Positions 38,700 through 47,348 are shown, counted from the first letter of the stretch. The stretch is 64,000 nt of DNA from JAHIKV01 sp963733145 (GCA_963733145.1 CAVTCJ010000008.1:124001-188000); one strand, 5' to 3'. Notes: generated by a model from the letters alone, not told the origin. Program-made: numbers and translations.

Positions 38700-39257
38700 A
38701 TGCTCAAGTCTCGATCCACCAAGAAGCCCGCCATTCCACATCGAAGCAAACGGCTGCCCAGAGGACCCCACGGCGGCATTGAACTACTGCTCATCCAGCC
38801 GGTCGAGCACCTGGGCAAACAGGGCGACGTGGTCGAAGTCAAACGCGGCTTCGCCATGAACTACCTCATCCCCCAAGCGCTGGCAACCATCGCCACCGAC
38901 CATCACAAGCGGATGGTGGAGAAGCACCGGGCGGAGTTGGAAGCCATCGAAAAGGCCCGCCTCGAAGGGCTGAAATCCCTGGCCGCCGACCTCGCCCGGC
39001 AGAGCATCACCATCGAGGCCAACGCCAACGACGAAGGCCACCTCTACGGCTCCGTCGGCGCAACGGAAGTGGCCAACGCCCTGAAGAAAAACAACTTCCA
39101 CATCGCCGCGGATCAGGTCCGGCTGGAAGGACCGCTCAAAGAACTCGGCCTCTACACGATCACCATCCACCTCGCCCAAGAGGTCAACGCCGAAGTGAAG
39201 GTCTGGGTCGTGCCCTCGGTGGTCGAAGAGGGAGCGGGCGAGAAGCAACTGTCCTGA
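38700..39257 (+). CDS. rplI: 50S ribosomal protein L9
   Basis: Large-subunit protein. Start at ATG 38700 (MLKSRSTKKPAIPHRSKRLP), which gives a planctomycete-like basic N-terminal extension before the L9 core; the frame upstream to 38592 is repeat. Core: ELLLIQPVEHLGKQGDVVEV-KRGFAMNYLIP (rRNA-binding N domain), a long helix (KRMVEKHRAELEAIEKARLE), and a C domain with DEGHLYGSVGATEVANAL. 185 residues. rpsR, often between ssb and rplI, is absent here. Confidence 0.93.
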   Translation: MLKSRSTKKPAIPHRSKRLPRGPHGGIELLLIQPVEHLGKQGDVVEVKRGFAMNYLIPQALATIATDHHKRMVEKHRAELEAIEKARLEGLKSLAADLARQSITIEANANDEGHLYGSVGATEVANALKKNNFHIAADQVRLEGPLKELGLYTITIHLAQEVNAEVKVWVVPSVVEEGAGEKQLS

Positions 39258-39265
39258 ACGATTAA

Positions 39266-39753
39266 TTGACGACTGCTCCACTCATTCACGTCGTCCTTCA
39301 TCAGCCGGAGATACCCGACAACACGGGGGCGCGGGCCGGACCTGCGTGGCGGTGGGGGCCAAGTTGTGGTTGGTTCGCCCCCTGGGATTTCGCCTGGAAG
39401 AACGCCGTCTCCGCCGCGCCGGTTTGGACTACTGGCAACATCTGGATTATGAGGCGGTGGACGATTGGGCCGCGCTCGAGGACCGCTTGAGCGGCCATCG
39501 GCTGTGGCTCTTCACCAAGCGCGCTGCGCGGGAGTACACCGATGCCGGCTTCCGACCGGGTGACGGACTGGTCTTCGGCGGCGAATCGGCCGGACTGCCC
39601 GGCGGACTGCTGGAAAAGTACGCCGACCGCCGCCTCCGCATTCCGATGCGGGCCGAGGCCCGCAGCTTGAATCTTTCGGTCAGCGTCGCCGTGGCGGCCT
39701 ACGAGGCCCTGCGGCAGTGCCGCATTTTGACCCGCAAAGAATCAGTTCAATAG
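39266..39753 (+). CDS. trmL: tRNA (cytidine/uridine-2'-O)-methyltransferase TrmL, one frameshift
   Basis: SPOUT-class enzyme that 2'-O-methylates the wobble base 34 of leucine tRNAs. Begins MTTAPLIHVVLHQPEIPDNT at ATG 39266, 8 bp after rplI. The frame breaks near 39335 (acgggggcgcgg), then VAVGAKLWLVRPLGFRLEER. Later motifs are the SAM-knot: GDGLVFGGESAGLPGGLLEK and IPMRAEARSLNLSVSVAVAA. Joined length about 162 residues, typical for TrmL. Confidence 0.88.
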
Positions 39754-39820
39754 CCACAGTGTGACGTTGAAATAGCAGAGCAACGTCATCAGGTCGGCGG
39801 CGGGCGAGACGTCATTTTAG

Positions 39821-40024
39821 GGCAAGCTCGACGGGTCGCTCAGTGCCAACAGTTCGGCCGCCGTCTCCATCTACTGGCAACACCCCCTGGTTGACTCGGG
39901 ACACAACGTCACCGCCTACGCCCCGCCGCTTATGAGCAGCGGGACCATCAACTCGGGCAAATGGGTCGAGGTGACTTACCGTTCCGACGCCCAGCGGTGG
40001 TATGTCACTTCGGCGGAGTGCTGA
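39821..40024 (+). pseudogene. C-terminal remnant of an accessory protein
   Basis: 67 codons open from just after a stop at 39818, without a start, ending TGA at 40022. The peptide (SANSSAAVSIYWQHPLVDSG, then SGKWVEVTYRSDAQRWYVTS) looks like the end of a fibre- or tail-like protein that I recall from planctomycete accessory regions, usually followed by a Cys-rich protein. The next remnant starts 47 bp downstream, consistent with that order. Only the 3' part remains. Confidence 0.4.
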
Positions 40025-40071
40025 GCATGGACTTCCAATCCCTAATCTCCAATCCCTAATCCCTCATATCC

Positions 40072-40262
40072 ATGTCCGCACCCTGGCAATTTCTGCCCTG
40101 TCCGAGTTGCTGCGATTGCGTTTTACTTGCGCACGAGTTTGACCGCGTGGACGTGGGCAGCGGCTGGAGCGTAGCGGCGGGCATGTCTGCAAAGCGCGAC
40201 GAACAATTGAGCCGCAAGGACTTGCCTCCCGCCTGCCACAAGACCTTGGAGCGCATTTCAGA
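40072..40262 (+). pseudogene. Truncated Cys-rich protein start
   Basis: ATG 40072 begins MSAPWQFLPCPSCCDCVLLA-HEFDRVDVGSGWSVAAG. The CPSCCDC cluster followed by F-R-D-GSGW matches the N-terminus of a planctomycete family of extracellular/fibre-like proteins as I recall them. After about 40 residues the resemblance ends, and from 40252 the frame reads the ggggacag repeat. I treat it as a gene cut off by repeat insertion or deletion. Confidence 0.4.
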
Positions 40263-40330
40263 AGGGGACAGTCCCATTTTCGTCGAACGAAAATTGGGAC
40301 AGTCCCCCACTTATTGATTCGCCGGCCCTA
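40252..40330. repeat. ggggacagtccc palindromic element, second copy
   Basis: Matches 8826-8904 almost base for base, including left flank gcatttcagaa and right flank cttattgattcgccggccct. It joins the remnant at 40072 to the IS66 end at 40331, marking a likely deletion or insertion junction. Confidence 0.85.
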
Positions 40331-40687
40331 AGCGAACACGGGGAAGGACTGACGATCTTCATCGAACATCCGGCTGTGCCGATGGACAACAATCGCACGG
40401 AACGCACGCAGCGCGGTCCGGTGGTCGGGCGGAAGAACTTCTACGGCTCAGGGGCATTGTGGAGCGGGAAGTTGGCGGCGCTGCTCTTCTCGGTGTTGGC
40501 GACACTGAAGCTTCAGGGGATCAACCCACGGCAATGGCTGACCCGATACTTGGAAGCCTGCGCGGCGGCGGGCGGCAAGGTTCCGGAGAATGTGGCGGAT
40601 TTCCTTCCTTGGAACAGGTCGGAGGAAGTCAAAACCGCAATGCGTGCCCCGTTTTGCAGCAAGCCGGAAGTCTACGATACTTCGTGA
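40331..40687 (+). pseudogene. IS66-family transposase, C-terminal fragment
   Basis: The open frame without a start reads SEHGEGLTIFIEHPAVPMDN, NRTERTQRGPVVGRKNFYGS, GALWSGKLAALLFSVLATLK, and ends about 50 residues later at TGA 40685. These are the last ~118 residues of IS66 TnpC, including the conserved PMDNNRTER...GRKNFYGSGALWSG block that carries the final catalytic Glu. The N-terminal three quarters and the accessory tnpA/tnpB genes are missing. From 40690 to 40950 no gene is seen. Confidence 0.85.
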
Positions 40688-40951
40688 CCCGTCTCTGGCC
40701 CGGCACGGCGGCCCACCACCCCAGCCGGCTCTCACCAGATCATTTCCCGATTCCAGGCGTGTTGCCGCCCGGCACTATATGGCATTGCGCGCCGCTGCGC
40801 CCCCAACGGCCGGCAACGCCACGAATTCAAGACGGGAAAACCGAAGGTTTACGAGACGCCGGCCATAAGGCTTTGACTCGTCGCGAGTTGCGGACGCTAC
40901 GCATTGTATGTTAAGGGGGTTACATCGCGACAAACCAAGAGGAGTCGAGAG

Positions 40952-41025
<74 letters not shown>

Positions 41026-41216
41026 AAATTCGACTCCAGCTAGTGCCTACAGGATAAAGCATAGCGGAACATCTGCCGACGGCAAGCCGAATCGCCGGCG
41101 CCGGGAAATCTTCCCGCGGCATCACGCGGCGAGCCGGGCAGTGGCGGGAACTACCCCATTGTAGTCTCGACGCGAAGGGCGCCGCCCCCTTTGACGCTCC
41201 TCCCCGGAAACACATA

Positions 41217-41252
41217 GGGCCGTCGGGAGGTTGTCTCCCGGCGGCCCTTTCT
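41217..41252 (-). terminator. Strong hairpin between small gene and tRNA
   Basis: gggccgtcgggag and ctcccggcggccc form a 12-13 bp stem with one mismatch around a gttgt loop. On the plus strand it is followed by tttctcg. It lies downstream of the lysine-rich peptide gene and upstream of tRNA-Arg (both minus strand), so it could separate their transcripts, although the T-run is on the other side. Confidence 0.35.
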
Positions 41253-41306
41253 CGTCGTAGTCGGTGCGGATAGTCACGGCCATGGCGGCCGTGTGCTGCC
41301 GAAAAA

Positions 41307-41399
41307 TTACTTGCAGCAGCAGTCCTTCTTTGCGGCCTTCTTCTTGGTCGTCGGCTTCTTCTTCGCAACGACCTTCTTGGCAACTTTCTTCGTGGCCAC
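41307..41399 (-). CDS. 30-residue lysine-rich peptide ending in CCCK
   Basis: Start GTG 41399, with ggaggt 6 bases upstream, one of the best ribosome sites in the window. The peptide is VATKKVAKKVVAKKKPTTKK followed by KAAKKDCCCK and TAA. It combines a histone-H1-like/AlgP-like Lys-Ala-rich tract with three consecutive Cys near the end. Such tracts bind DNA or RNA; the Cys triplet could bind metal or form cross-links. There is no hydrophobic segment. It stands alone, upstream of tRNA-Arg on the same strand. I know of small basic histone-like proteins in planctomycetes but cannot place this one in a named family. Confidence 0.7.
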   Translation of the reverse strand: MATKKVAKKVVAKKKPTTKKKAAKKDCCCK

Positions 41400-41544
41400 T
41401 GTCACACCTCCGTCAAGGTTATAAGGCGGGCATCCGTCCGATGAAACCAACCATCGGAAGTTCGGTAACTTACCCGCTCAGTTTCATATTCTACAAGTAT
41501 CGCAAATTTTAGCAAGGTCTTTTTTGCATACTTGATCGACTTCC

Positions 41545-42291
41545 TCACCAAGGACCGCGAAATCTGTAGGCCTTCAACGTGACATAGTTGGTGAAGGCGA
41601 GATAGCCGAACATCAATGGGACGAAAAAATCACGCCACTCGGCGAACCAATAGACCGCTACCACGACGGCGGTGAAAATCGACAACTGCAACGACCGCTG
41701 AATGCCCTGGCGGGCATCGGCCGCAAGCAGCAACTCCCGGGCGACTTGGCCGCCGTCCAGCGGATAGATCGGCAGCAGGTTGAGCAGGCCCCAGGCGATG
41801 CAGACGAAAAGGAGCCGATCGATCAGTTCAGCCAAACGGGCGATCGGCAGCACTACTTGGGGAATTTGCCCGTGAAAAATGTCGAATTCCACGCTATTTC
41901 CGTAGCCTGCGGCGAACACGCCCAACAGCAGCAGCGCCGCCAGCAGAAACCCCGCCGCCGGCCCCGCCAGGTCTATCAGAACTTGAGCGAGCGGTCCTGA
42001 CGCCGTTCGCGACGAGTTGCGTTGGTCGGAGGAGGTTAGGCCGCCGAAGCTATAGAGTGTGATCCAGGGGTAAAGGCCGTAGGCCCGCATCGTCAAGGCA
42101 TGTCCCATTTCGTGGACGAGGATGCCGATGAACACGGCGGCGAACCAGATCAACACGGATGGGGCGTCGCTCATGATGCGGTAGCCCAAAATCAGGGCCA
42201 CCAGCCAAAAATACGGATGGACGCGGACCGGTATGCCCAACAGCGAGAAGTTCAGATCGGCCGAGGTTCGCGGGGGTTCTCCGAGCAGCAC
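41545..42291 (-). CDS. Site-2 protease (M50) family membrane protein
   Basis: Intramembrane zinc protease, 248 residues. Start GTG 42291 with aggag 7 bases before it (MLLGEPPRTSADLNFSLLGI); the longer frame upstream overlaps lpxB text. HEMGHA (near residue 65) is the zinc-binding HExxH, and LLPIYPLDGGQVARE (near residue 190) supplies the third ligand Asp in the NPDG-like motif. Five to six hydrophobic helices. This short class (SpoIVFB-like, without PDZ or CBS domains) usually works on unknown membrane substrates. 57 bp downstream of lpxB, possibly cotranscribed. Confidence 0.9.
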   Translation of the reverse strand: MLLGEPPRTSADLNFSLLGIPVRVHPYFWLVALILGYRIMSDAPSVLIWFAAVFIGILVHEMGHALTMRAYGLYPWITLYSFGGLTSSDQRNSSRTASGPLAQVLIDLAGPAAGFLLAALLLLGVFAAGYGNSVEFDIFHGQIPQVVLPIARLAELIDRLLFVCIAWGLLNLLPIYPLDGGQVARELLLAADARQGIQRSLQLSIFTAVVVAVYWFAEWRDFFVPLMFGYLAFTNYVTLKAYRFRGPW

Positions 42292-42347
42292 GAGCGACTC
42301 CTGGTGTTGAAAGCGGCTATTTTCTATCTTCCGCGGGGGAATGTAAT

Positions 42348-43649
42348 TTATAGTTGGGCGGTGCTCTCGTTGCGAAACCGCAAGCGGTTTGCGGACTGGA
42401 TATGACTCTTGACCTCCGACCTCTGATCTCCGACCTCTGCCTCCGGCCCACGGCCCAACTCCCGCAGGATGTACTCGGCGGTGCGGCTGGAGGCCCCGCC
42501 GTGGGCAATCCGGGCCTTCAGCGCGGCCAGGGCCTCGACCCGCTTCGCCCGGGCGGCCGGATCGGTCAGCCATTCGACGACGTGCCCGGCCAACTGGGCC
42601 GATTTGTCCTCGCAGGTCAAATACTCGGGAAACAGGACCCGCTCGGCGTCCGGCTGCGACGGGTCGAAGGGGGCGAGATCTTCGCACTCCAGCCCGTCGG
42701 TCGCCAGCAGGTTGACCAGGGTAATGTATTTTACCTTGCGGAAAAACCCCTGCACGAAGTAGGCCAAGCGACTGATCCAATAGAGAATCACCGTCGGCGT
42801 GGTGTGATAGAGCAGTTCCAGCGAAACCGAGCCGGAGACCGACATCGCACAATCGGCTGCCCGCATCAGCTCGGGCGTCTTGCCCACGTAGATTTCGGCC
42901 TGCAGGCCGCTTTTCTCGACTGCCGCCCGAGCCAATTCGGCCTGCTGCGGCTTGAAACAGGCCAGCGCGAAGCGGACGTCGGGCACCTTTCGGCGGACGA
43001 GCGCCGCCGCCTTGAGGAACCAGCGGAGGTTATGCTCCACTTCCTGCGTTCGCGAGCCGGGCAAGATCGCCACGAGCGGCCCCGGCCGGCTGCGAAGCTC
43101 CTCAATGAACCGCTCGTCGTATTGGTGGCGGCGGACTTCGTCGAAGAAGGGATGGCCCACGAACGTCGCATGGCAGCCGTGCCGCCGCAGCCACTCCTCC
43201 TCGAAGGGCAGGCTGCACAGGGCGTGATCGACCAGCCGCCGCATCTTTCCGACCCGCCATCGGGCCCAGGCCCAAATCTGCGGCGGTGTGTAGTAAAACA
43301 CGGGGATTCCGTGGGCCTTCGCCCGCCGCGCGATCCACCAGTTGAAGCCCGGATAGTCGATCAGCACCACGGCGTCCGGCTTGTGATGGCGGAAGTAGCG
43401 GTCGGCCCGGCTCCCCAGGTCCAGGAACTTGTGCAGATTAACCAGCACCCGGGCGAACCACATCACGGCCAGCGCGGTCAGGTCGGCGTGCAGCCGGCAG
43501 CCGGCACGGGCCATTTTCGGACCGCCGTAGCCGACGAACTGCATCTCGGGGCAGCGTTGCCGCAATTGGCGGATCAGGTTCGCTCCGTGCAGGTCGCCGC
43601 TCGGCTCCCCGACCGAAAAGAAGATCGTCAGTGGTTTTGATTGCGGCAT
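42348..43649 (-). CDS. lpxB: Lipid-A-disaccharide synthase (LpxB)
   Basis: Glycosyltransferase (GT19) that joins UDP-diacylglucosamine and lipid X to make the lipid A disaccharide on the inner membrane. 433 residues from ATG 43649, with agggaaa upstream. Motifs: FFSVGEPSGDLHGANLIRQL at the N-terminus, VVLIDYPGFNWWIARRAKAH, YYTPPQIWAWARWRVGKMRR, ILPGSRTQEVEHNLRWF, and SVSGSVSLELLYHTTPTVIL. The last 20-25 residues (GDQRSEVKSHIQ and on) are encoded by a ggtcggaggtc-type repeat and replace the usual end. Its presence indicates lipopolysaccharide and an outer membrane. Confidence 0.95.
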   Translation of the reverse strand: MPQSKPLTIFFSVGEPSGDLHGANLIRQLRQRCPEMQFVGYGGPKMARAGCRLHADLTALAVMWFARVLVNLHKFLDLGSRADRYFRHHKPDAVVLIDYPGFNWWIARRAKAHGIPVFYYTPPQIWAWARWRVGKMRRLVDHALCSLPFEEEWLRRHGCHATFVGHPFFDEVRRHQYDERFIEELRSRPGPLVAILPGSRTQEVEHNLRWFLKAAALVRRKVPDVRFALACFKPQQAELARAAVEKSGLQAEIYVGKTPELMRAADCAMSVSGSVSLELLYHTTPTVILYWISRLAYFVQGFFRKVKYITLVNLLATDGLECEDLAPFDPSQPDAERVLFPEYLTCEDKSAQLAGHVVEWLTDPAARAKRVEALAALKARIAHGGASSRTAEYILRELGRGPEAEVGDQRSEVKSHIQSANRLRFRNESTAQL

Positions 43650-43674
43650 GTCGTTTCCCTGCAAAATGTATTAG

Positions 43675-43796
43675 CCCGGATTATTCATAAACACGAAGGA
43701 ACATTGTCATTCTGAGCGCAGCGACGAATCTGGGCTGTTTGCGGCGCATTGGAGATCCTTCGCTGTGCTCAGGATGACGTTTATGAATAATCCGGG
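43675..43796. repeat. 122-bp palindromic element, third copy
   Basis: Matches 8906-9027 over the full 122 bp with few changes (for example gacgaatct for gaagaatct). Lies 26 bp upstream of lpxB, so it could affect that promoter region. Confidence 0.9.
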
Positions 43797-43822
43797 TTAG
43801 CTCGCATTTCGCACGATTCCGA

Positions 43823-43888
43823 CACTAGCCCGAAGCGCAAGCGAGGGATGGACAACGGTTCGCCCTCGCTTGCGCTTCGGGCTAGTGT
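43823..43888. repeat. acactagcccgaagcgcaag inverted repeat
   Basis: Arms cactagcccgaagcgcaagc and its complement gcttgcgcttcgggctagtg, about 25 bp each, around ggatggacaacggttc. A hairpin family seen only once here. Confidence 0.85.
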
Positions 43889-44009
43889 ATGTCGCTTCGT
43901 GTCGATGATTCCTTGCGCCGTAAGAAATGCGTATTTGTCACTGCGGAGTATCGCAAATTGGGGGAGTTGGGGAAAGTGCAGTTTTCGATCACTGCTATTT
44001 GCCGTAGCC

Positions 44010-44143
44010 GTTCAAGGGGCGGCAGGGGACTGGTCCATTTTTCGGCGGAAAAACGTAATTTTTTCGATAAACCGTGGGCCGAAAACATGGACCTGTCCCC
44101 CTCCCGCCGCCCCAGGGGGACAGTGCCCTGTGAACGGTTACTA
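44010..44143. repeat. Composite ggggactggtcc / ggacctgtcccc palindrome
   Basis: Corresponds to 34265-34375: the same ggcaggggactggtccattt, aaaccgtgggccgaaaacat and cctgtccccctcccgccgcc blocks, closed by gtgaacggttac. It ends directly at the CYTH gene stop. Confidence 0.85.
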
Positions 44144-44716
44144 TTTGCCGGTCAGCAATTCGAGATAGCTGCGCCGTTCGCTCCCCTCGAGGCCCAGGGC
44201 GGCGGCCAGCGAAAAGATGCACTGTTTGGCGGACTCGATGGCGGCGGATTCTGCCGAATCCGCTTCCGATTGGTCTTCGACGATCAACTCCAACTCGACA
44301 AAGTCGCCGAGGCCTTCGACGCGATCGAGCGAACCTTCGACGTTCCGCCCGTGCCAGGTGAGCCGGGCCTTTCGCCGCGATTTGCGGACCTCGCCCGCGA
44401 CGCGGAAGCCCAATGCCTCGAGCAGCGCAAACCACGCCCGAAAGCCCTCTTCGCCGACGGCCAGCGGCAGGTCGATCTCGCGGCGGGTCTTCGTGGCTGC
44501 GTCGATCTTGGGGCCTTTGTAGGTGATTGTATAGTCGGCCCCCTTCCGCCGCAGCCGCAGGGCCTCGTCGGTCTGGGCAAAATCGCGGGCAGGATGGGTA
44601 AAATAGACATCCACCTCACGCTGGGCGGCCGCGACGGTTGCCCCCAACCCCGTCAGTCGGCCCTCCAACGCCGCCAGGTCGGCGACGGGGAACTTCATCT
44701 CGACTTCATAACGCAT
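44141..44716 (-). CDS. CYTH-domain protein (class IV adenylate cyclase/triphosphatase type)
   Basis: 191 residues. Start ATG 44716 with gggag 7 bases upstream, so that the protein begins MRYEVEMKFPVADLAALEGR with the EXEXK signature at the extreme N-terminus, as in CyaB-like proteins. Other tunnel residues: ALRLRRKGADYTITYKGPKI, KTRREIDLPLAV and LGDFVELELIVED. CYTH proteins act on triphosphate substrates in an eight-stranded tunnel; this member might make cAMP or hydrolyse thiamine triphosphate or polyphosphate. Its stop overlaps the end of the repeat at 44010-44143. Confidence 0.85.
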   Translation of the reverse strand: MRYEVEMKFPVADLAALEGRLTGLGATVAAAQREVDVYFTHPARDFAQTDEALRLRRKGADYTITYKGPKIDAATKTRREIDLPLAVGEEGFRAWFALLEALGFRVAGEVRKSRRKARLTWHGRNVEGSLDRVEGLGDFVELELIVEDQSEADSAESAAIESAKQCIFSLAAALGLEGSERRSYLELLTGK

Positions 44717-44794
44717 GGCAAACTCCCGCGGAAATTCTCCCGGCGTGGACACCGGGGCTCAGCGGCCTGTTGAAAATGTGATTTCAGGATTGTA

Positions 44795-44868
44795 GGAGGC
44801 GACTCCCGTCGCCGATTACGGTGCAAATCACCGGGAAATCGGCGACGGGAGTCGCCTCCTACAGATTT
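44795..44868. repeat. gtaggaggcgactcccgtcgcc palindrome
   Basis: Arms tgtaggaggcgactcccgtc and gacgggagtcgcctcctaca around a short loop, about 28 bp per arm. The same element occurs at 45671-45736, on the other side of the thioredoxin-like gene, so the gene is flanked by two copies. Confidence 0.9.
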
Positions 44869-45002
44869 TATCAAGGGGCTGCTAAACGGCCGAGACACAT
44901 CCGACGCAAAGACCGGTCTAACCGCCCAGAGGGATTTATCATATACTACCGTGAAAGGCATCGGGAGTCGCCCCCAGTGAGATTATCAAAGGAGACCGCG
45001 AC

Positions 45003-45668
45003 ATGGCACGATCCAAGCAGTCCGAGCCGGTAAAACGCCGACCGGTGACGACGCACATTACCCCGATACTGATTATTGCGATACTCGCCTTGGGTCTGTT
45101 GGCACTCTACTGGGGCTTGAACCAGTTCAACGAACGTCGATACAACCCCACGCAGGGGACGGGCGTGGGAAAGTCGCTGGGTTTCCTCCGGCTGCTGCCG
45201 TTGACCGGCGATGCGAGCCCCGTTTCGCTGGATGACCTGAAGGGGCACGTCGTGTTGCTGAACTTCTGGGGTACGTGGTGCCCGCCTTGCCGCGAGGAAC
45301 TGCCCCATATCGCCGAGCTGCGGAAGCGGTTCGCCGGCCAGAAGGATTTTAGGCTGCTGGCCGTGTCCTGTCCCCTGGCGGGCTGGGATGGCGACGTAAA
45401 ATCGCTCCGCGAAGAGACCGCCGGCTTGCTGGACAAATTGGGCCTCGGCCTGCCCACCTATTACGATCCCGATTCGGCCACGGCGAATGAACTTAGCACA
45501 GTGATGGACATGGGGTATTTTCCCACGACCATTTTGCTGGATCGTAATGGCGTGATCCGCGCCGTGTGGGTGGGCTATCGCGCCGGCGCGGAGACCGAAA
45601 TGGAACGCTACATCGGCATGTACCTCGAAAAGGACGCCACGCCGTCCGACGAACGGCCTGGAACATGA
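45003..45668 (+). CDS. Membrane-anchored thioredoxin-like protein (TlpA/ResA type)
   Basis: 221 residues. Basic N-terminus, one membrane helix at about 20-40 (ITPILIIAILALGLLALYWG), and a periplasmic thioredoxin fold: VVLLNFWGTWCPPCREELPH with active-site CPPC near residue 98, and the cis-Pro in GYFPTTILLDRNG. Acts in disulfide reduction or cytochrome c maturation outside the cytoplasm. aaaggagac upstream sets the start at ATG 45003. It stands between two copies of the gtaggaggcgactcccg palindrome. Confidence 0.92.
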   Translation: MARSKQSEPVKRRPVTTHITPILIIAILALGLLALYWGLNQFNERRYNPTQGTGVGKSLGFLRLLPLTGDASPVSLDDLKGHVVLLNFWGTWCPPCREELPHIAELRKRFAGQKDFRLLAVSCPLAGWDGDVKSLREETAGLLDKLGLGLPTYYDPDSATANELSTVMDMGYFPTTILLDRNGVIRAVWVGYRAGAETEMERYIGMYLEKDATPSDERPGT

Positions 45669-45670
45669 GT

Positions 45671-45736
45671 TGTAGGAGGCGACTCCCGTCGCCGAATTTT
45701 CCGGCCACAATCGGCGACGGGAGTCGCCTCCTACGA
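45671..45736. repeat. gtaggaggcgactcccgtcgcc palindrome, second copy
   Basis: Same arms as 44795-44868 with a different loop (aattttccggccacaa). Lies between the thioredoxin-like gene and ctpA. Confidence 0.9.
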
Positions 45737-45762
45737 TCGGAACAACAAGGAGCGAGACATCC

Positions 45763-47178
45763 ATGAGCCGTAGTTTGCAGTGGTTCCTCGTATTGGCACT
45801 GTTGATTTTGACGTCGCCGGCCATCGCCGCTCCGGCCGAAAAACCGCCGAAGCGGCCGGCCAAAAACAACCTCGATGTTCTCAGCGTCGATCCGCCCTCT
45901 CCCCCGGCCCCTCTCCCAAAGGGAGAGGGGAGTAGTCTTTGGCCGGCTGCGAAAGCGCCGCAGCCCCAGCCGAACGATTACGAACTCTATAAGGCGCTGA
46001 TCGACAGCATCGATCAGGTCGAGCGGAACTATGTCACCGAGGTGGACCGCCGCAAATTGGTCGAAGCGGCCATCCGCGGCGTGCTCGGCAGCCTCGATCC
46101 CTATTCCACCTACATCAGCCCGGAGGAGTTGAAGCAGTTTCGCAAGGACCTGGCGAGCGAGTTCGGCGGCATCGGGGTGCAGATCGACGCCGATTCCGGC
46201 GAGGTGAAGATATTGAGCCCGATCCACGGCACGCCCGCCGACCGGGCGGGACTGCTGGCCGGCGACCGCATCCTGGAAATCGATGGCCGCAGCACCAAGG
46301 GGCTCGACAGCGACGCGGCCGCCGAACTGCTCAAGGGCAAGGCGGGGACCAAGGTCTCGCTCCTCGTTGCTCATACCGGCGATAAAGCCACGCGGAAAGT
46401 CACCCTCACCCGCGAAAAAATCCACCTCGACACCGTACTGGCCGACGGCCGCAAGCCGGACGGCTCGTGGGACTACATGCTCGATCCGCACGAGAAAATC
46501 GGCTACGTGCGGCTGGTCGCCTTCAGCCGCGACACGGCCGGCGAACTGCGGCAGGTGTTGACGCAACTGAAGAAGGACGGCCTCCGCGGCCTGATCCTCG
46601 ACCTGCGGTTCAATCCCGGTGGGCTGCTCGCCTCGGCCATCGAAACCAGCGACCTGTTCATCTCCCAGGGGCGGATCGTCAGCGCGTCGGGCCGCAACGC
46701 CCCCGAGCGCCTCTGGAACGCCCACGCGGAAGACACGTTCGAGGGCTTTCCCATGGCCGTGCTGGTCAACCGTTACAGCGCCAGTTCCAGCGAGATCGTC
46801 GCCGCCTGTTTGCAGGACCATCGCCGGGCGGTCGTTATCGGCGGGCGGACCTGGGGCAAGGGGAGCGTGCAGAACCTGATCGAACTGCCCGACGGACAGG
46901 GAGCCATAAAACTGACCACCGCCGGCTATCGGCGCCCCGACGGCAAGAACATCCACCGCTTTCCCGGCGCCAAGGCGAGCGACGAGTGGGGAGTGATGCC
47001 GGACGAAGGGTATCGGATCGAGCTCGACGCCCGCGAAACGCTCGAACTGCTCCGCGACCGCCGCGAGCGGGATATTTTGCGTCCGGGCCGCCAAAAAGCC
47101 GAAACACCGGCCTTCGTTGACCGCCAGTTGCAGGCGGCCGTAAAATACATCGCGGCCGAAGTGGCCGAGAAACGCTAG
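45763..47178 (+). CDS. Carboxy-terminal processing protease (S41, CtpA type)
   Basis: Periplasmic serine protease of 471 residues. aaggagcgag precedes ATG 45763; signal peptide MSRSLQWFLVLALLILTSPA. A linker contains SPPAPLPKGEGSS, which is the translated cccctctcccaaagggagag repeat (45895-45935). Then the N-terminal helical part, a PDZ domain (GGIGVQIDADSGEVKILSPI, GTPADRAGLLAGDRILEIDG), and the catalytic domain with RFNPGGLLASAIETSD, NRYSASSSEIVAACLQ (nucleophile Ser) and GRTWGKGSVQNLIEL (catalytic Lys). Trims periplasmic or membrane proteins. Frame is intact. Confidence 0.94.
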   Translation: MSRSLQWFLVLALLILTSPAIAAPAEKPPKRPAKNNLDVLSVDPPSPPAPLPKGEGSSLWPAAKAPQPQPNDYELYKALIDSIDQVERNYVTEVDRRKLVEAAIRGVLGSLDPYSTYISPEELKQFRKDLASEFGGIGVQIDADSGEVKILSPIHGTPADRAGLLAGDRILEIDGRSTKGLDSDAAAELLKGKAGTKVSLLVAHTGDKATRKVTLTREKIHLDTVLADGRKPDGSWDYMLDPHEKIGYVRLVAFSRDTAGELRQVLTQLKKDGLRGLILDLRFNPGGLLASAIETSDLFISQGRIVSASGRNAPERLWNAHAEDTFEGFPMAVLVNRYSASSSEIVAACLQDHRRAVVIGGRTWGKGSVQNLIELPDGQGAIKLTTAGYRRPDGKNIHRFPGAKASDEWGVMPDEGYRIELDARETLELLRDRRERDILRPGRQKAETPAFVDRQLQAAVKYIAAEVAEKR

Positions 47179-47186
47179 GAATCTCC

Positions 47187-47305
47187 CCTCGCCCTTCGGG
47201 AGAGGGGCCGGGGGTGAGGGCGGATGGCATGTCCCCGAATATCTTCTGAGTTTCCTGTCACACATGCGCTTACCCTAACCCTCTCCCAAAGGGAGAGGGG
47301 ACATG
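47187..47305. repeat. ctcccttcgggagaggggcc repeats
   Basis: Two copies of the ctctccc/gggagag palindrome (47184-47222 in one orientation, 47272-47303 in another). Same family as inside the KAS III-like and ctpA genes. Confidence 0.85.
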
Positions 47306-47342
47306 CTTGCCCGGTCACTTGTGACCGGCGCCGCCCCTCTGG

Positions 47343-47348
47343 TAGAAT
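47343..47348 (+). promoter_or_regulatory. -10 box (tagaat) placed for leaderless transcription
   Basis: TAGAAT ends 7 bases before ATG 47355, giving a predicted transcription start at the start codon. No ribosome-binding site is seen upstream of that ATG. Compare 31996-32001. Confidence 0.45.
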
